Shown one piece after another: positions 8,025 to 16,964 of a DNA stretch of 64,000 bases; the stretch's first letter is position 1, and every line of letters starts with the position of its first letter. The notes beneath the pieces are model-generated. The model was given only the letters and a program-made list of their open reading frames with translations, was not told the DNA's origin and did no database searches. The position numbers and the translations under genes are program-made. The DNA is from Pseudoalteromonas sp. A25 (lineage in GTDB: Bacteria; Pseudomonadota; Gammaproteobacteria; Enterobacterales; Alteromonadaceae): the NCBI RefSeq assembly GCF_009176705.1, contig NZ_AP021846.1:590001-654000 (forward strand), written 5' to 3'.

Positions 8025-8244
8025 GCTGGTTACTCAAATACATATGCTGACAGTGTATGAGGTATTGAATTTGCTGTCTAGGCATGAGCTTAGTGAGTTA
8101 AAAATTACTTAAATAAAATAAGTTCAAAAAACAAAGATTTATAAACCATAAGCTATTAATCAGCTTTTTATAAGTCAGGCTTTGTAGTGTTGATGATGTT
8201 GTTTTGTTTCACTGGCGTTGTCTTAGATAAGCAAAGGTTATGCT

Positions 8245-9768
8245 ATGTGGAATAAAAAAGTGTGGTATTGGGCTGTGGTCTTGTTGGCAAGTTCAATGAC
8301 TTTGAGCGTTTTTGCAAACAGCAAAGCGCAGCAGGTAATAAAGCATGCGGTGAATGCCTATGGTGCAAATAAGCTGAACACGCTAAAAAACATTAAAGTG
8401 CACGATAAACAATTGCATTTTTCGCAGTGGCAAAGTGGTCATGCGCATCAGGGTGACATGGTGAGTTACTTAAATGAGCAGCAATTAGAGTTTGCCATCG
8501 ACTTTAGTAATCAGCGTAAGGTGTTTAAACGCGCAACCACGTATTTGGTTGGTGGTCATGGCTCAAATAGCCCCAGTATTTTACATCGGCTCTATAGTGA
8601 TGGCAAAGGCTATACCGTTGATCATGCCTTACTACAAACGATTTTGTCACAGCGAGTCACCTTTGAGAATGTTGACCTTGGGCAAAGCCTGTTGGTAGAT
8701 ACGCTGATTGTTAAACAGCTAAATAAAGATAAAGCAGCGAGCCTGTGGAGCGACATTGCATATATTCAAGGTCAGGCACATGACGTGCTTACGGTCTTTG
8801 CGGGCACAAAGCAAGAATATGTGGTGTATATTAATCGCCAAACTGGCTACCTTGCACGCGTGCTAAAAAGGCAGGGTGGTCAACTTGCCAGTTACGACTT
8901 TTTAAATCACCAGCACAGCAAAGGACTTGTCTGGGCAAAGCAAGTTTTTGCAGGTACTGAGAAAGGACCACTGTTTTACACCGATAACAGAAAAGTTGAA
9001 TTTAACGGGACAGATAACGCATTGTTTAGCCTACCTGAGAATTATCGGCCACGTCCAAAAGTGAGCCCTGTAGATGTGTCAAAGCACACAATTAGGGAGC
9101 TAGCACCGGGCGTGTATTATGTGGGTAAAGGTTGGTCGTATACTTTATTTGTTGATGTTGGTGATTATTTTATTTCAGCGGGTGCTTGGCAGATGGCAGA
9201 GCAAAACCAAGATTGGTCAAACAATGTTGCTTTGCTGCGTCAAACAACGGGCAGTGATAAACCAATCAAGCAACATGTGATCAGTCATCATCATACTGAC
9301 CACCTTATGGGCGTAAAAGATGTACTGGCCCAAGGCGCAGCTCTGATTATTCACCCTAACGATATCAAGGCTGTACAAACCCATTTAAATACAACGCTAG
9401 AAGAAAAGCAGCTCATTAAGGTTAGCAAGCAGGGGCAACGTATAGCTGGTAAGTTACAGCTATTTGATGTGCCAAACAGCCATGCGAATCACAACCTAGT
9501 TATTTACTTGCCTGAACATAAATTATTGTTCACGGAAGACATGTTTGGCAGTAGTTTTAAAAAGGCGTTTAACTCGCCAAGTAATTGGCCGGATCTCGAT
9601 GCCTTTCATCGCCTAAAGTTATTAAGCGACAAAATAAATCAGCTTGGCCTTGATGTTGAACAGTTTGTTTCTTCACATCATTATCGTGTATTAAACAAAG
9701 CTGAACTTGAGCAGGCGAAAGCGATAACATTGCATGCAAAAGAGGTTTTGCTAGACCGAGTATTTTGA
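8245..9768 (+). CDS. Exported MBL-fold metallohydrolase
   Basis: A 507-residue protein with an N-terminal signal peptide (cut after VFA near residue 24), a central region of unclear fold (about 30-270) and a C-terminal metallo-beta-lactamase domain (about 285-505). Zinc-binding motifs are SHHHTDHLMG, the His of PNSHANH, the Asp of FTEDMFG and a late SSHHY. The enzyme class within the superfamily (lactonase, sulfatase, thioesterase, glyoxalase) cannot be decided. It is monocistronic, divergent from the winged-helix/propeller regulator, and followed by a good hairpin terminator. Periplasmic location follows from the signal peptide. Confidence 0.8.
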   Translation: MWNKKVWYWAVVLLASSMTLSVFANSKAQQVIKHAVNAYGANKLNTLKNIKVHDKQLHFSQWQSGHAHQGDMVSYLNEQQLEFAIDFSNQRKVFKRATTYLVGGHGSNSPSILHRLYSDGKGYTVDHALLQTILSQRVTFENVDLGQSLLVDTLIVKQLNKDKAASLWSDIAYIQGQAHDVLTVFAGTKQEYVVYINRQTGYLARVLKRQGGQLASYDFLNHQHSKGLVWAKQVFAGTEKGPLFYTDNRKVEFNGTDNALFSLPENYRPRPKVSPVDVSKHTIRELAPGVYYVGKGWSYTLFVDVGDYFISAGAWQMAEQNQDWSNNVALLRQTTGSDKPIKQHVISHHHTDHLMGVKDVLAQGAALIIHPNDIKAVQTHLNTTLEEKQLIKVSKQGQRIAGKLQLFDVPNSHANHNLVIYLPEHKLLFTEDMFGSSFKKAFNSPSNWPDLDAFHRLKLLSDKINQLGLDVEQFVSSHHYRVLNKAELEQAKAITLHAKEVLLDRVF

Positions 9769-9778
9769 GTCTAAAGAG

Positions 9779-9815
9779 ACCGTAAGTAGCAACGGGTTAG
9801 CTGCTTACGGTTTGC
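9779..9815 (+). terminator. Terminator of MBL-fold gene
   Basis: ACCGTAAGTAGC (9779-9790) pairs with GCTGCTTACGGT (9800-9811) with one mismatch, followed by TTGCC. It lies 10 bases after the stop codon. Confidence 0.65.
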
Positions 9816-9914
9816 CTAGTTTAAAGGTGATAATATTAATTGCAGTACCTTGTTTTGTCTGACTACTTAAGTGGCTGGAAATACTAGGTATAGGGCAGCC
9901 TTTAGGGTGTGAAG

Positions 9915-10133
9915 TTATAACTCTTGCTCCACCATGGTTTTTATTTTTAGTGCTTTTTCAAAATGGTCGAGCTGATGGGTGTGTATCCACCATGTGGCGG
10001 CTTCCATTAGTAGTTCTGGATCTTTGTTTTTATTAGAAAAAAAAGCGTAAAAAGATAGGCCTACATTGTCGCCTTTATAGGCTATTTTACTGTTACAGAC
10101 TTCGATTATTCTTGCTTTTAGACTGTCTCTCAT
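9915..10133 (-). CDS. Small conserved protein, DUF6500-like
   Basis: A 72-residue protein (starts MRDSLKARIIEVCNSKIAYK) with a conserved-looking core AFFSNKNKDPELLMEAATWW. It resembles the DUF6500 family of marine and other proteobacteria, recalled from memory and not searched. There is no signal peptide or membrane helix, so it is probably cytoplasmic and mostly alpha-helical. Function is unknown. It is isolated between the MBL gene and the copper operon, with AGGACC-type bases before the start. Confidence 0.6.
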   Translation of the reverse strand: MRDSLKARIIEVCNSKIAYKGDNVGLSFYAFFSNKNKDPELLMEAATWWIHTHQLDHFEKALKIKTMVEQEL

Positions 10134-10260
10134 TGAGGGTCCTATTTTTGGAGGAATATTTTATAGCATGCAGTGTAACATTCATCGTCAATAAATAGGG
10201 GATTAGTTCTAGGTTTGAGCGCCATACAGGTTAAGTAATCTCAGCAGCGATATGTATGTA

Positions 10261-10300
10261 AAGGCCCAAAATACGTCAGTGTTAACGTATTTTGGGCCTT
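10261..10300. terminator. Strong hairpin at the end of the copper operon
   Basis: AAGGCCCAAAATACG (10261-10275) pairs perfectly over 15 bp with 10286-10300. It lies 20 bases beyond the stop of the last gene of the leftward operon. Neither strand shows a long T-run after it, so it may act as a bidirectional terminator or as an RNA-stabilising 3' end. Confidence 0.6.
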
Positions 10301-10319
10301 GTGTAGTTAAAAGCACCAG

Positions 10320-11354
10320 TTAAGGTTTACTATGCGGTTTATCTGATGCAAAGCAACGCACTTCAATTTCAGTTATTGCTTGTGTGTTGTGCTGACAAGC
10401 AAGTCGGTAACCTTGCTCAAGTTTAGAGCTGGATAGTTTTGCTTTATCAGCATCAGTCACGCCAATGCTGTGGTTACACTTTACTCTGCATAGTCCACAA
10501 GTGCCGCCACCCCCACAGTTTGAAGGCAACTGAAGGCCAACATCAGCTAAGCCATCAAACAAACTGATATTCGTTTTTAACTCAAGCTCATGGGTTTGCT
10601 TTTGTGCAAGCTCTTTTATGGTTATGCGCTGTTTTTTAGATTTAAAAGCAATACTCAGTTGGCCCGCTTTATAGCGTTCAACCAGCCAAGTGACGCCGGT
10701 CATTGAGAGCAGCAAAGTGGCGATAGCAAATACAATAATGAGCCAATGATTAAAACCGCCTGTACCAAAGTAGTCCATAAAGTGCAGCATAAACATCAAG
10801 TCACGCAGTCTGCGATCGTCATTGATATGCGCAATGACATGACCTGAGTGGCTATCTATATACACATTGGTGTTCTCAGCATCGCTTAACATAACTTGCC
10901 ACAGTGGGTTTTCTTGTTTTGGCAGTTCATTAATGGGTGGCTTAAGCAAAGTTGCACTGATGATATCAGTGGCGCCTTTAAAAGATTTAAGCGCGATGGT
11001 GCGAGCTAATGTCTCGTTTATAGCTGCCTTTTGCCCAGTATAGGCATCCAGTAAAGTAACCTGCTTGGCCTGATAGCTATGAACTCCAGATTGATGAGTA
11101 ATTTGATAATAAGGATGGCCCAAAACCCACAGCAGTTTGACTTGCTTTGCAGGTGCAAACTCTAAGCTTTTTAATGGGAGTAGCGGTGCATTTAGGTTTC
11201 CGGCTGTATGTGCAACAGGGCGCAGGTTGGCGTTGCCTGAGCCCTTTTTATGGTCCATTAAATTAAAATACAAGCCAGTAGCAAGCCAGATAATAAGTTG
11301 TAAGCCAACAAATAAGGACAGCCATTTATGTAAGGATTTATTTAACTTAAACAT
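10320..11354 (-). CDS. PepSY membrane protein fused to a 2Fe-2S ferredoxin domain
   Basis: A 344-residue protein. The N-terminal helix (about 10-32, WLSLFVGLQLIIWLATGLYF) and a second helix near 205-228 bracket a periplasmic PepSY-type region. The cytoplasmic C-terminal 75 residues are a plant-type 2Fe-2S ferredoxin domain with ligands Cys280, Cys286, Cys289 and Cys320 (C-x5-C-x2-C-x30-C), the NqrF-like spacing. This suggests electron transfer across the inner membrane. It is the last gene of the cus-type operon, 3 bases after the preceding PepSY gene, so a redox role toward copper or iron is a fair inference. No haem-binding site was identified with certainty. Confidence 0.8.
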   Translation of the reverse strand: MFKLNKSLHKWLSLFVGLQLIIWLATGLYFNLMDHKKGSGNANLRPVAHTAGNLNAPLLPLKSLEFAPAKQVKLLWVLGHPYYQITHQSGVHSYQAKQVTLLDAYTGQKAAINETLARTIALKSFKGATDIISATLLKPPINELPKQENPLWQVMLSDAENTNVYIDSHSGHVIAHINDDRRLRDLMFMLHFMDYFGTGGFNHWLIIVFAIATLLLSMTGVTWLVERYKAGQLSIAFKSKKQRITIKELAQKQTHELELKTNISLFDGLADVGLQLPSNCGGGGTCGLCRVKCNHSIGVTDADKAKLSSSKLEQGYRLACQHNTQAITEIEVRCFASDKPHSKP

Positions 11355-11357
11355 TGT

Positions 11358-12065
11358 TTAGTTAGCTCCTTGACTGTTTGGCTTAAATACACGCTGGTAG
11401 GTGAGCGTAGCCCCAAATAAAGCTGCTAGCGTGCCCAGCAGTGCAATGAGCAGCAAGAACCAGTTGGCAACATTTTCACCGTCGTCATAATCCATGATAT
11501 GAAAGCGCCACATCCAATCAAATAACCGCCAGAGGAAGTGACGTTTGGTAACGATATCTCCGCTATTTTGGCTAATGTAAAAGGTGGGGGCCCAAACGTT
11601 GTCGAACACCACTTGCCAGACGGGTAAATGTCTTGATGCAAGCTCACTTGGCAGCTGACTTTGGTTGTCGATTAGCTGCACAGATGCGATTGCGTCACCG
11701 CTTGTATATTGATGTTTAGCGATTTTTAACGCTTGCAGCTTATCAATGAGTGGCAGTAGCTGACCGGTTTTTGCATCGATAAGGCGCTGCGTGTGGTCTT
11801 TATCAATAAAATGATAAACGGGCTCAGCCATTAACTGCGTTAACGTTACCTGGTGCGCACCAGGATACTCACTGTGCAAATCGCTGAGTGAGTAGTTTAC
11901 TTGGTTAACGGCAATAGGGTGTTGGTTTTGGCGCTGCAGCGATTCACCATGAATATAGTGGATGTCCATCGTCACCATATATAGCCCGGTAATTGACCAA
12001 ATTAAAAACTGCACGCCTATAAAGGCCATTAACCACTTATGGTATTTTCTAATTGTTCTTATCAT
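11358..12065 (-). CDS. PepSY-type inner membrane protein
   Basis: A 235-residue protein with an N-terminal helix (KYHKWLMAFIGVQFLIWSIT), a periplasmic PepSY-like domain, a WRLFDWMWRFHIMDYDDGE segment and a C-terminal helix (WFLLLIALLGTLAALFGATL). I place the start at the ATG at 12063-12065, which overlaps the end of cusA by 17 bases. A longer frame from a TTG at 12095 is open but less likely. It is paralogous in layout to the next gene, which adds a ferredoxin domain; the two may form a heteromeric membrane redox unit. The closeness to cusA indicates cotranscription and probably translational coupling. Confidence 0.75.
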   Translation of the reverse strand: MIRTIRKYHKWLMAFIGVQFLIWSITGLYMVTMDIHYIHGESLQRQNQHPIAVNQVNYSLSDLHSEYPGAHQVTLTQLMAEPVYHFIDKDHTQRLIDAKTGQLLPLIDKLQALKIAKHQYTSGDAIASVQLIDNQSQLPSELASRHLPVWQVVFDNVWAPTFYISQNSGDIVTKRHFLWRLFDWMWRFHIMDYDDGENVANWFLLLIALLGTLAALFGATLTYQRVFKPNSQGAN

Positions 12066-15000
12066 TATTTTCGATACCTTTGTTGAACTGCGCAATATCA
12101 GCTTGCTTTACCATACTATAGATAGCTGGCAGCACAATCAGCGTGAGTAATACGGCACTACTCATACCGCCAACCATAGGCGCGGCAATGCGGCTCATTA
12201 CTTCTGACCCCGTGCCTGAACCATATAAAATAGGTAGCAAACCAATAATAATGGTGGCAACCGTCATCATGACAGGGCGTACACGCATGCCTGCTCCGTG
12301 TAACAACGCCTCGCGGTACATGTGTTGACTGATCGTTTGGCCCGCTTGCTGTGCATTAGCTTTGAGCTCTTGCAGTGCTTGGTTTAAATAAACCAGCATG
12401 ATCACTCCAATTTCAACAGCTACCCCAGCCAGTGCGATAAAGCCTACACCCACCGCAACCGAGAAATTAAAGCCTTCTAGATACATTAGCCATAATCCAC
12501 CGATCATTGCCATTGGCAGGGTTACAATAATAATGGCTACCTCACTTAACGCTCTGAAATTTAAATAAAGCAGTATGATGATGATGGCTAAAGTCAGTGG
12601 CAGTACGTAGCTGAGTTTAGCTTTTGCACGTTCCATGTATTCATACTGACCTGCCCAAGTGATCGAATAACCTGCTGGTAAATCAAGATTCTTGGCTAAA
12701 TGCGCCTGAGCATTGGCAACATAGCTGCCAACGTCCACGCCGTCGATATCGATAAAAGTCCAACCGTTAATACGGGCGTTTTCACTTTTTATTCCCGGTG
12801 GGCCAGTCTCAATATAAACACGTGCTACATCACCCAGTGCAATGCGCTCGCCGGATGGGGTAACGACAGGTAAGCGGGCAAGCTGCTCAGGCGAGTCGCG
12901 GTAGTCTTGAGGGTAACGTAAGTTAACCGGATAACGCTCTTGTCCTTCGATGGTTTGAGTTACGTTCATACCACCTATGGCCGTGGCAACCACTTGTTGT
13001 ACATCAGCGATGTTTAAGCCAAATCGACTGGCTTTTTGCCGCGAAATATCCACCTTAATGTAGCGCCCACCGGCAACTCTCTCAGAGTAGACCGATGCCG
13101 TGCCAGCGACCTCTGGTAAAATACGCTCAATCTGCTGGCCAATATCTTGAATAATATCAAGATCAGCGCCTGCCACTTTAATACCCACAGGGGTTTTAAT
13201 ACCCGTAGCTAACATGTCTATGCGTGTTTTTATTGGCATAACCCAAGCGTTAGTGAGCCCAGGGAAGGTGACTAACTCGTTTAGCTCAGCTTTGAGCGTT
13301 TCGGTTGTTACCCCTGCTCGCCATTGAGATTTAGGTTTTAATTGAATAAAGGTTTCAATCATTGTCAGTGGGGCAGGATCGGTGGCGGTTTCAGCTCGGC
13401 CTACCTTACCAAATACGTTTTCTACCTCAGGCACGGTGCGAATTAACTTGTCGGTTTGCTGTAGCAATTCGCGGGCTTTACCTATAGAAATACCCGGATA
13501 AGTGGTGGGCATATACATTAAGTCGCCTTCATCCAAAGGGGGAATAAACTCACTGCCAATCTTATTAACGGGATAAAAACCGACGACGGTTATTGCGATA
13601 GCGAATACGATAGTGAGCTTTGGAAACTTCATAACCTGCTTTAACACTGGCATATACAGTGCGATTAGCATGCGATTCAACGGGTTTTTCCTCTCAGATA
13701 TCACTTTACCGCGAATAAAATAGCCCATAAGCACCGGCACCAACGTGATAGCAAGGCCCGCTGCCGCTGCCATTGCATAGGTTTTGGTGTAGGCAAGCGG
13801 TGCAAACATACGTCCCTCTTGCGCTTCTAAGATAAATACGGGCAAGAAAGAGACGGTAATGATCAGTAGGCTAAAGAATAACGCAGGGCCAACTTCCGAT
13901 GCCGACTTGGCAACGATTTGCCAGCGGTTTTCATCGGTTAATGGGGTTTTTTCCATATGCTTGTGCATATTTTCAATCATTACGATAGCACCATCGGTCA
14001 TCGCGCCAATGGCAATGGCGATGCCACCTAGCGACATGATATTAGCGTTGATCCCTTGCATATACATGATGATAAAAGACACTAAAATGCCCAAAGGCAG
14101 GGTAATGACTGCCACGATAGATGAGCGTAAGTGAAATAAAAACACCACGCAGACAATTGCCACCACGGCAAGCTCTTCGAGTAGCTTACTCCAAAGGTTA
14201 TCTACGGCATTTTCAATCAGCTTTGAGCGGTCGTAAACCGTGACTACTTCTACGCCCTCAGGCAATGAACCTTGCAGTGACGCGAGTTTAGCTTTGACTC
14301 CTTCAATGGTCTTTTGGGCATTTTCGCCAAAGCGCATAACGACTACACCCCCAACCACTTCACCTTCGCCATTAAGCTCGGCAATGCCCCGGCGCATTTG
14401 CGGGCCCAAGTTCACGGTCGCTACATCGCCAACTCGCAAAGGCGTGCCTTGCTCATTGATCCCCAGTGGAATTTTTTCAATGTCACTGACCGACTGAATA
14501 TAACCCGTGGCCGTGACCATGTATTCTGCTTCTGCCATTTCAACAACCGAGGCGCCGGTTTCTTGGTTACCGCGTTTAAGCGCGGTTTGAATATGATCCA
14601 GTGGAATGTTGTAGGCGCGTAACTTGTCAGGGTCAACTTGCACTTGGTATTGCTTGACCATACCACCTACAGCCGCCACTTCTGACACGCCCGGTACGGT
14701 TTGCAATTCATATTTTAAAAACCAGTCTTGCAGGCTTCTTAGCTGACTTAAATCATGTTTACCGGTTTTGTCGGTTAAGGCATAGATGTATACCCAGCCC
14801 ACCCCTGTTGCGTCAGGTCCAAGCTGTGGCTTAGCGCTATCGGGCAAGCTTGCTGCCACTTGGCTTAAATACTCCAGTACGCGACTTCTGGCCCAATAAA
14901 GGTCAGTATCATCATCAAAAATAATGTAGACGTAGGAGTCACCAAAGAACGAATAGCCACGCACTGTCTGTGCCCCCGGCACAGATAACATGGCGGTGGT

Positions 15001-15207
15001 CAATGGAAACGTGACTTGATCTTGTACCACTTGCGGTGCTTGACCTGGGTAACTGGTTTTAATGATCACCTGAACGTCAGATAAATCGGGTATTGCGTCA
15101 ACGGGGGTATTTTTTAGTGAAAACACCCCTGCAAAGGCGATAATTAATGTTGTGAGCAAAACAAAAAAGCGGTTGCCCACAGACCATCTAATGACTGCTT
15201 CAATCAT
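12049..15207 (-). CDS. cusA: CusA-type heavy-metal RND efflux pump
   Basis: A 1052-residue inner-membrane proton/metal antiporter of the HME-RND family, which drives Cu(I)/Ag(I) from periplasm or cytoplasm through a tripartite channel. Twelve membrane helices are expected: one at the N-terminus, then clusters near 340-540 and 870-1035. Family marks are DLSDVQVIIKTSYPGQAP near the start, GGIAIAIGAMTDGAIVMIEN (helix 4, charged residues of the proton relay) and FNFSVAVGVGFIALAGVAVE. Methionines of the metal relay (for example MLATGIKTPVGIKVAG) fit copper/silver specificity rather than zinc/cobalt. It lies between cusB (11 bp) and the PepSY gene (overlap). The length matches the family. Confidence 0.92.
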   Translation of the reverse strand: MIEAVIRWSVGNRFFVLLTTLIIAFAGVFSLKNTPVDAIPDLSDVQVIIKTSYPGQAPQVVQDQVTFPLTTAMLSVPGAQTVRGYSFFGDSYVYIIFDDDTDLYWARSRVLEYLSQVAASLPDSAKPQLGPDATGVGWVYIYALTDKTGKHDLSQLRSLQDWFLKYELQTVPGVSEVAAVGGMVKQYQVQVDPDKLRAYNIPLDHIQTALKRGNQETGASVVEMAEAEYMVTATGYIQSVSDIEKIPLGINEQGTPLRVGDVATVNLGPQMRRGIAELNGEGEVVGGVVVMRFGENAQKTIEGVKAKLASLQGSLPEGVEVVTVYDRSKLIENAVDNLWSKLLEELAVVAIVCVVFLFHLRSSIVAVITLPLGILVSFIIMYMQGINANIMSLGGIAIAIGAMTDGAIVMIENMHKHMEKTPLTDENRWQIVAKSASEVGPALFFSLLIITVSFLPVFILEAQEGRMFAPLAYTKTYAMAAAAGLAITLVPVLMGYFIRGKVISERKNPLNRMLIALYMPVLKQVMKFPKLTIVFAIAITVVGFYPVNKIGSEFIPPLDEGDLMYMPTTYPGISIGKARELLQQTDKLIRTVPEVENVFGKVGRAETATDPAPLTMIETFIQLKPKSQWRAGVTTETLKAELNELVTFPGLTNAWVMPIKTRIDMLATGIKTPVGIKVAGADLDIIQDIGQQIERILPEVAGTASVYSERVAGGRYIKVDISRQKASRFGLNIADVQQVVATAIGGMNVTQTIEGQERYPVNLRYPQDYRDSPEQLARLPVVTPSGERIALGDVARVYIETGPPGIKSENARINGWTFIDIDGVDVGSYVANAQAHLAKNLDLPAGYSITWAGQYEYMERAKAKLSYVLPLTLAIIIILLYLNFRALSEVAIIIVTLPMAMIGGLWLMYLEGFNFSVAVGVGFIALAGVAVEIGVIMLVYLNQALQELKANAQQAGQTISQHMYREALLHGAGMRVRPVMMTVATIIIGLLPILYGSGTGSEVMSRIAAPMVGGMSSAVLLTLIVLPAIYSMVKQADIAQFNKGIENNDKNN

Positions 15208-15218
15208 GCTGACACCCC

Positions 15219-16964
15219 TTATTCATGATTTGTGTGCGCATCAGACGCATCGCTATTATCAAGGGCTTTGAGCGCTATCTCGGTGACTACAAAGTCATCT
15301 CTAATCTCAAAGGTAAAGGTAATTTCATCCCCTGTGCTGAATTGGCTCAAATCAATTTCATCGCTGACTAAAAAGTCCATGGTGGCAGCAGGGCGGTCCC
15401 ACTTTTTAATGGCACCGCGACTAATATTCAAAACTCTAGCGCCTTTGTCGATAGCGTTGATTTGGCCATCAACGGTTGCGCTAGACACCTCATTTGATGG
15501 TTCTGACATTATGTGAATACCGGTTACTTGATAGTTACCATCATCGGTTTTAGTTACTTCAAAGTGCAGAGTTTGACCCGCTTTTAAGGTGTTAATGTCT
15601 ACTTGCTCTGCAACATCAAAGTCCATTGTCATCGCAGGCCAATCCCACTCTTTAACAGGGTCATGGGTAATATTCACCATGCTGTGAGTGGCCATCACGC
15701 TGTTCACCTCACCTTGCATCCAAACAGCGTTGGCAGGTGCATTATCTTCCATGCGTTTAAAGTCGGAGTTTTTACTTGATTCTGAGTCAATTAAGAATTG
15801 CGCTGACGTGACGACTTCATCATCTTGATTTAACCCGTCTAACACCTCTATGTACTGCTCGCCCACGCGACCAATGGTTATTGCGATTGATTTAAATTGG
15901 CCATCACCGAGTGCTAACACCACGCGGTCTTGCTTACCGGTGCGGATCACCGACTCTTTAGGCACTAGGATCACCGGGTCGTCGATGTTGGCGTCAATGG
16001 CCACTTGCGCAAACATATTTGGTTTTAGCTCGGAATTAGGGTTATCAAATTTAAGGCGTACTCTTAAAGTGCGCGTTTTGCTGTTTAACACTGGGTAGAC
16101 ATAATCTACGCTGCCTTGCCATGTTTTGCCGGGCAAATAGTCTAGCGTCATGGTTACAGGCAGACCTTGTTTGATTAATGCGGTATCACGCTCGAATACT
16201 TCAGCCTCAACCCATACCTGATCCAATTTGGCGATACTCATTAAGGTATTGCCTGGTTTTACATAGAAGCCTTCGCGGATCTTCAGCCCATCAATCACCC
16301 CAGACTGAGGAGAGTAGAAGGTAATGGTTTGATGTACCTTTTGGGTTTTTTCTAATTCACGGATGAATTGTTCGGATAATTGCAGGGCTTTGAGCCTATC
16401 TTTAGCGGCATTAATAAGCGACCCATTGTTACGTTTTAGGGCGATCAGTAGCTCTTCTTGAGCATTTACTAATTGCGGAGAGTATAAGGTATAGAGTGGC
16501 TGACCTTTTTCAACGGGGTTACCTACCGCCTTTATATACAGTTTTTCGACCCAGCCATCGACGCGTGGGTGGATGTGCACCAGCTGATCTTCATCGTATT
16601 GCACATAACCCACAGTAGAGATTTGTGTGTGCATGCTTTTAAACTCAACGGGCGCGGTTCTAACCCCAAGATTATTGACCACATGTGGGGCAATTTTAAC
16701 GCTGCCAGGGCCGTGGTCGTCGCCACTATCTTCTTCATAAACGGGTACTAAGTCCATGCCCATGGGAGATTTGCCTGGTTTATCGCGACGATAGTTCGAG
16801 TCCATTGGCGCAACCCAATACAGTGGCTTTTTTTCCCCTGAACTATCTGTTGTGTCTGCATTTGAGGCATTGCCTGAACCAGGGCTTTGCAAACTCGCGG
16901 TAACTCCGACACCCAGTGCAAGCCCTACTAATAATGCAATAAGAGTTGTTTTATTCGCTGACAT
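15219..16964 (-). CDS. cusB: CusB-type efflux adaptor with two C-terminal CusF-like domains
   Basis: A 581-residue periplasmic adaptor (membrane fusion protein) linking CusA to the outer membrane channel. Its order is: N-terminal anchor (about 8-27), a heavy-metal-binding motif (YWVAPMDSNYRRDKPGKSPMGM, residues about 48-70), barrel-sandwich/hairpin/beta-barrel domains (about 95-400), then two CusF-like copper-chaperone domains (about 414-490 and 496-575). The first keeps the copper ligands (His of ITHDPV, Trp-Pro, MTM). The second has Arg in place of His, Arg in place of Trp and Ala for the first Met. CusF is a separate protein in E. coli, so this is a fusion. The start overlaps the cusC stop by one base (TAATG). 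Confidence 0.9.
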   Translation of the reverse strand: MSANKTTLIALLVGLALGVGVTASLQSPGSGNASNADTTDSSGEKKPLYWVAPMDSNYRRDKPGKSPMGMDLVPVYEEDSGDDHGPGSVKIAPHVVNNLGVRTAPVEFKSMHTQISTVGYVQYDEDQLVHIHPRVDGWVEKLYIKAVGNPVEKGQPLYTLYSPQLVNAQEELLIALKRNNGSLINAAKDRLKALQLSEQFIRELEKTQKVHQTITFYSPQSGVIDGLKIREGFYVKPGNTLMSIAKLDQVWVEAEVFERDTALIKQGLPVTMTLDYLPGKTWQGSVDYVYPVLNSKTRTLRVRLKFDNPNSELKPNMFAQVAIDANIDDPVILVPKESVIRTGKQDRVVLALGDGQFKSIAITIGRVGEQYIEVLDGLNQDDEVVTSAQFLIDSESSKNSDFKRMEDNAPANAVWMQGEVNSVMATHSMVNITHDPVKEWDWPAMTMDFDVAEQVDINTLKAGQTLHFEVTKTDDGNYQVTGIHIMSEPSNEVSSATVDGQINAIDKGARVLNISRGAIKKWDRPAATMDFLVSDEIDLSQFSTGDEITFTFEIRDDFVVTEIALKALDNSDASDAHTNHE

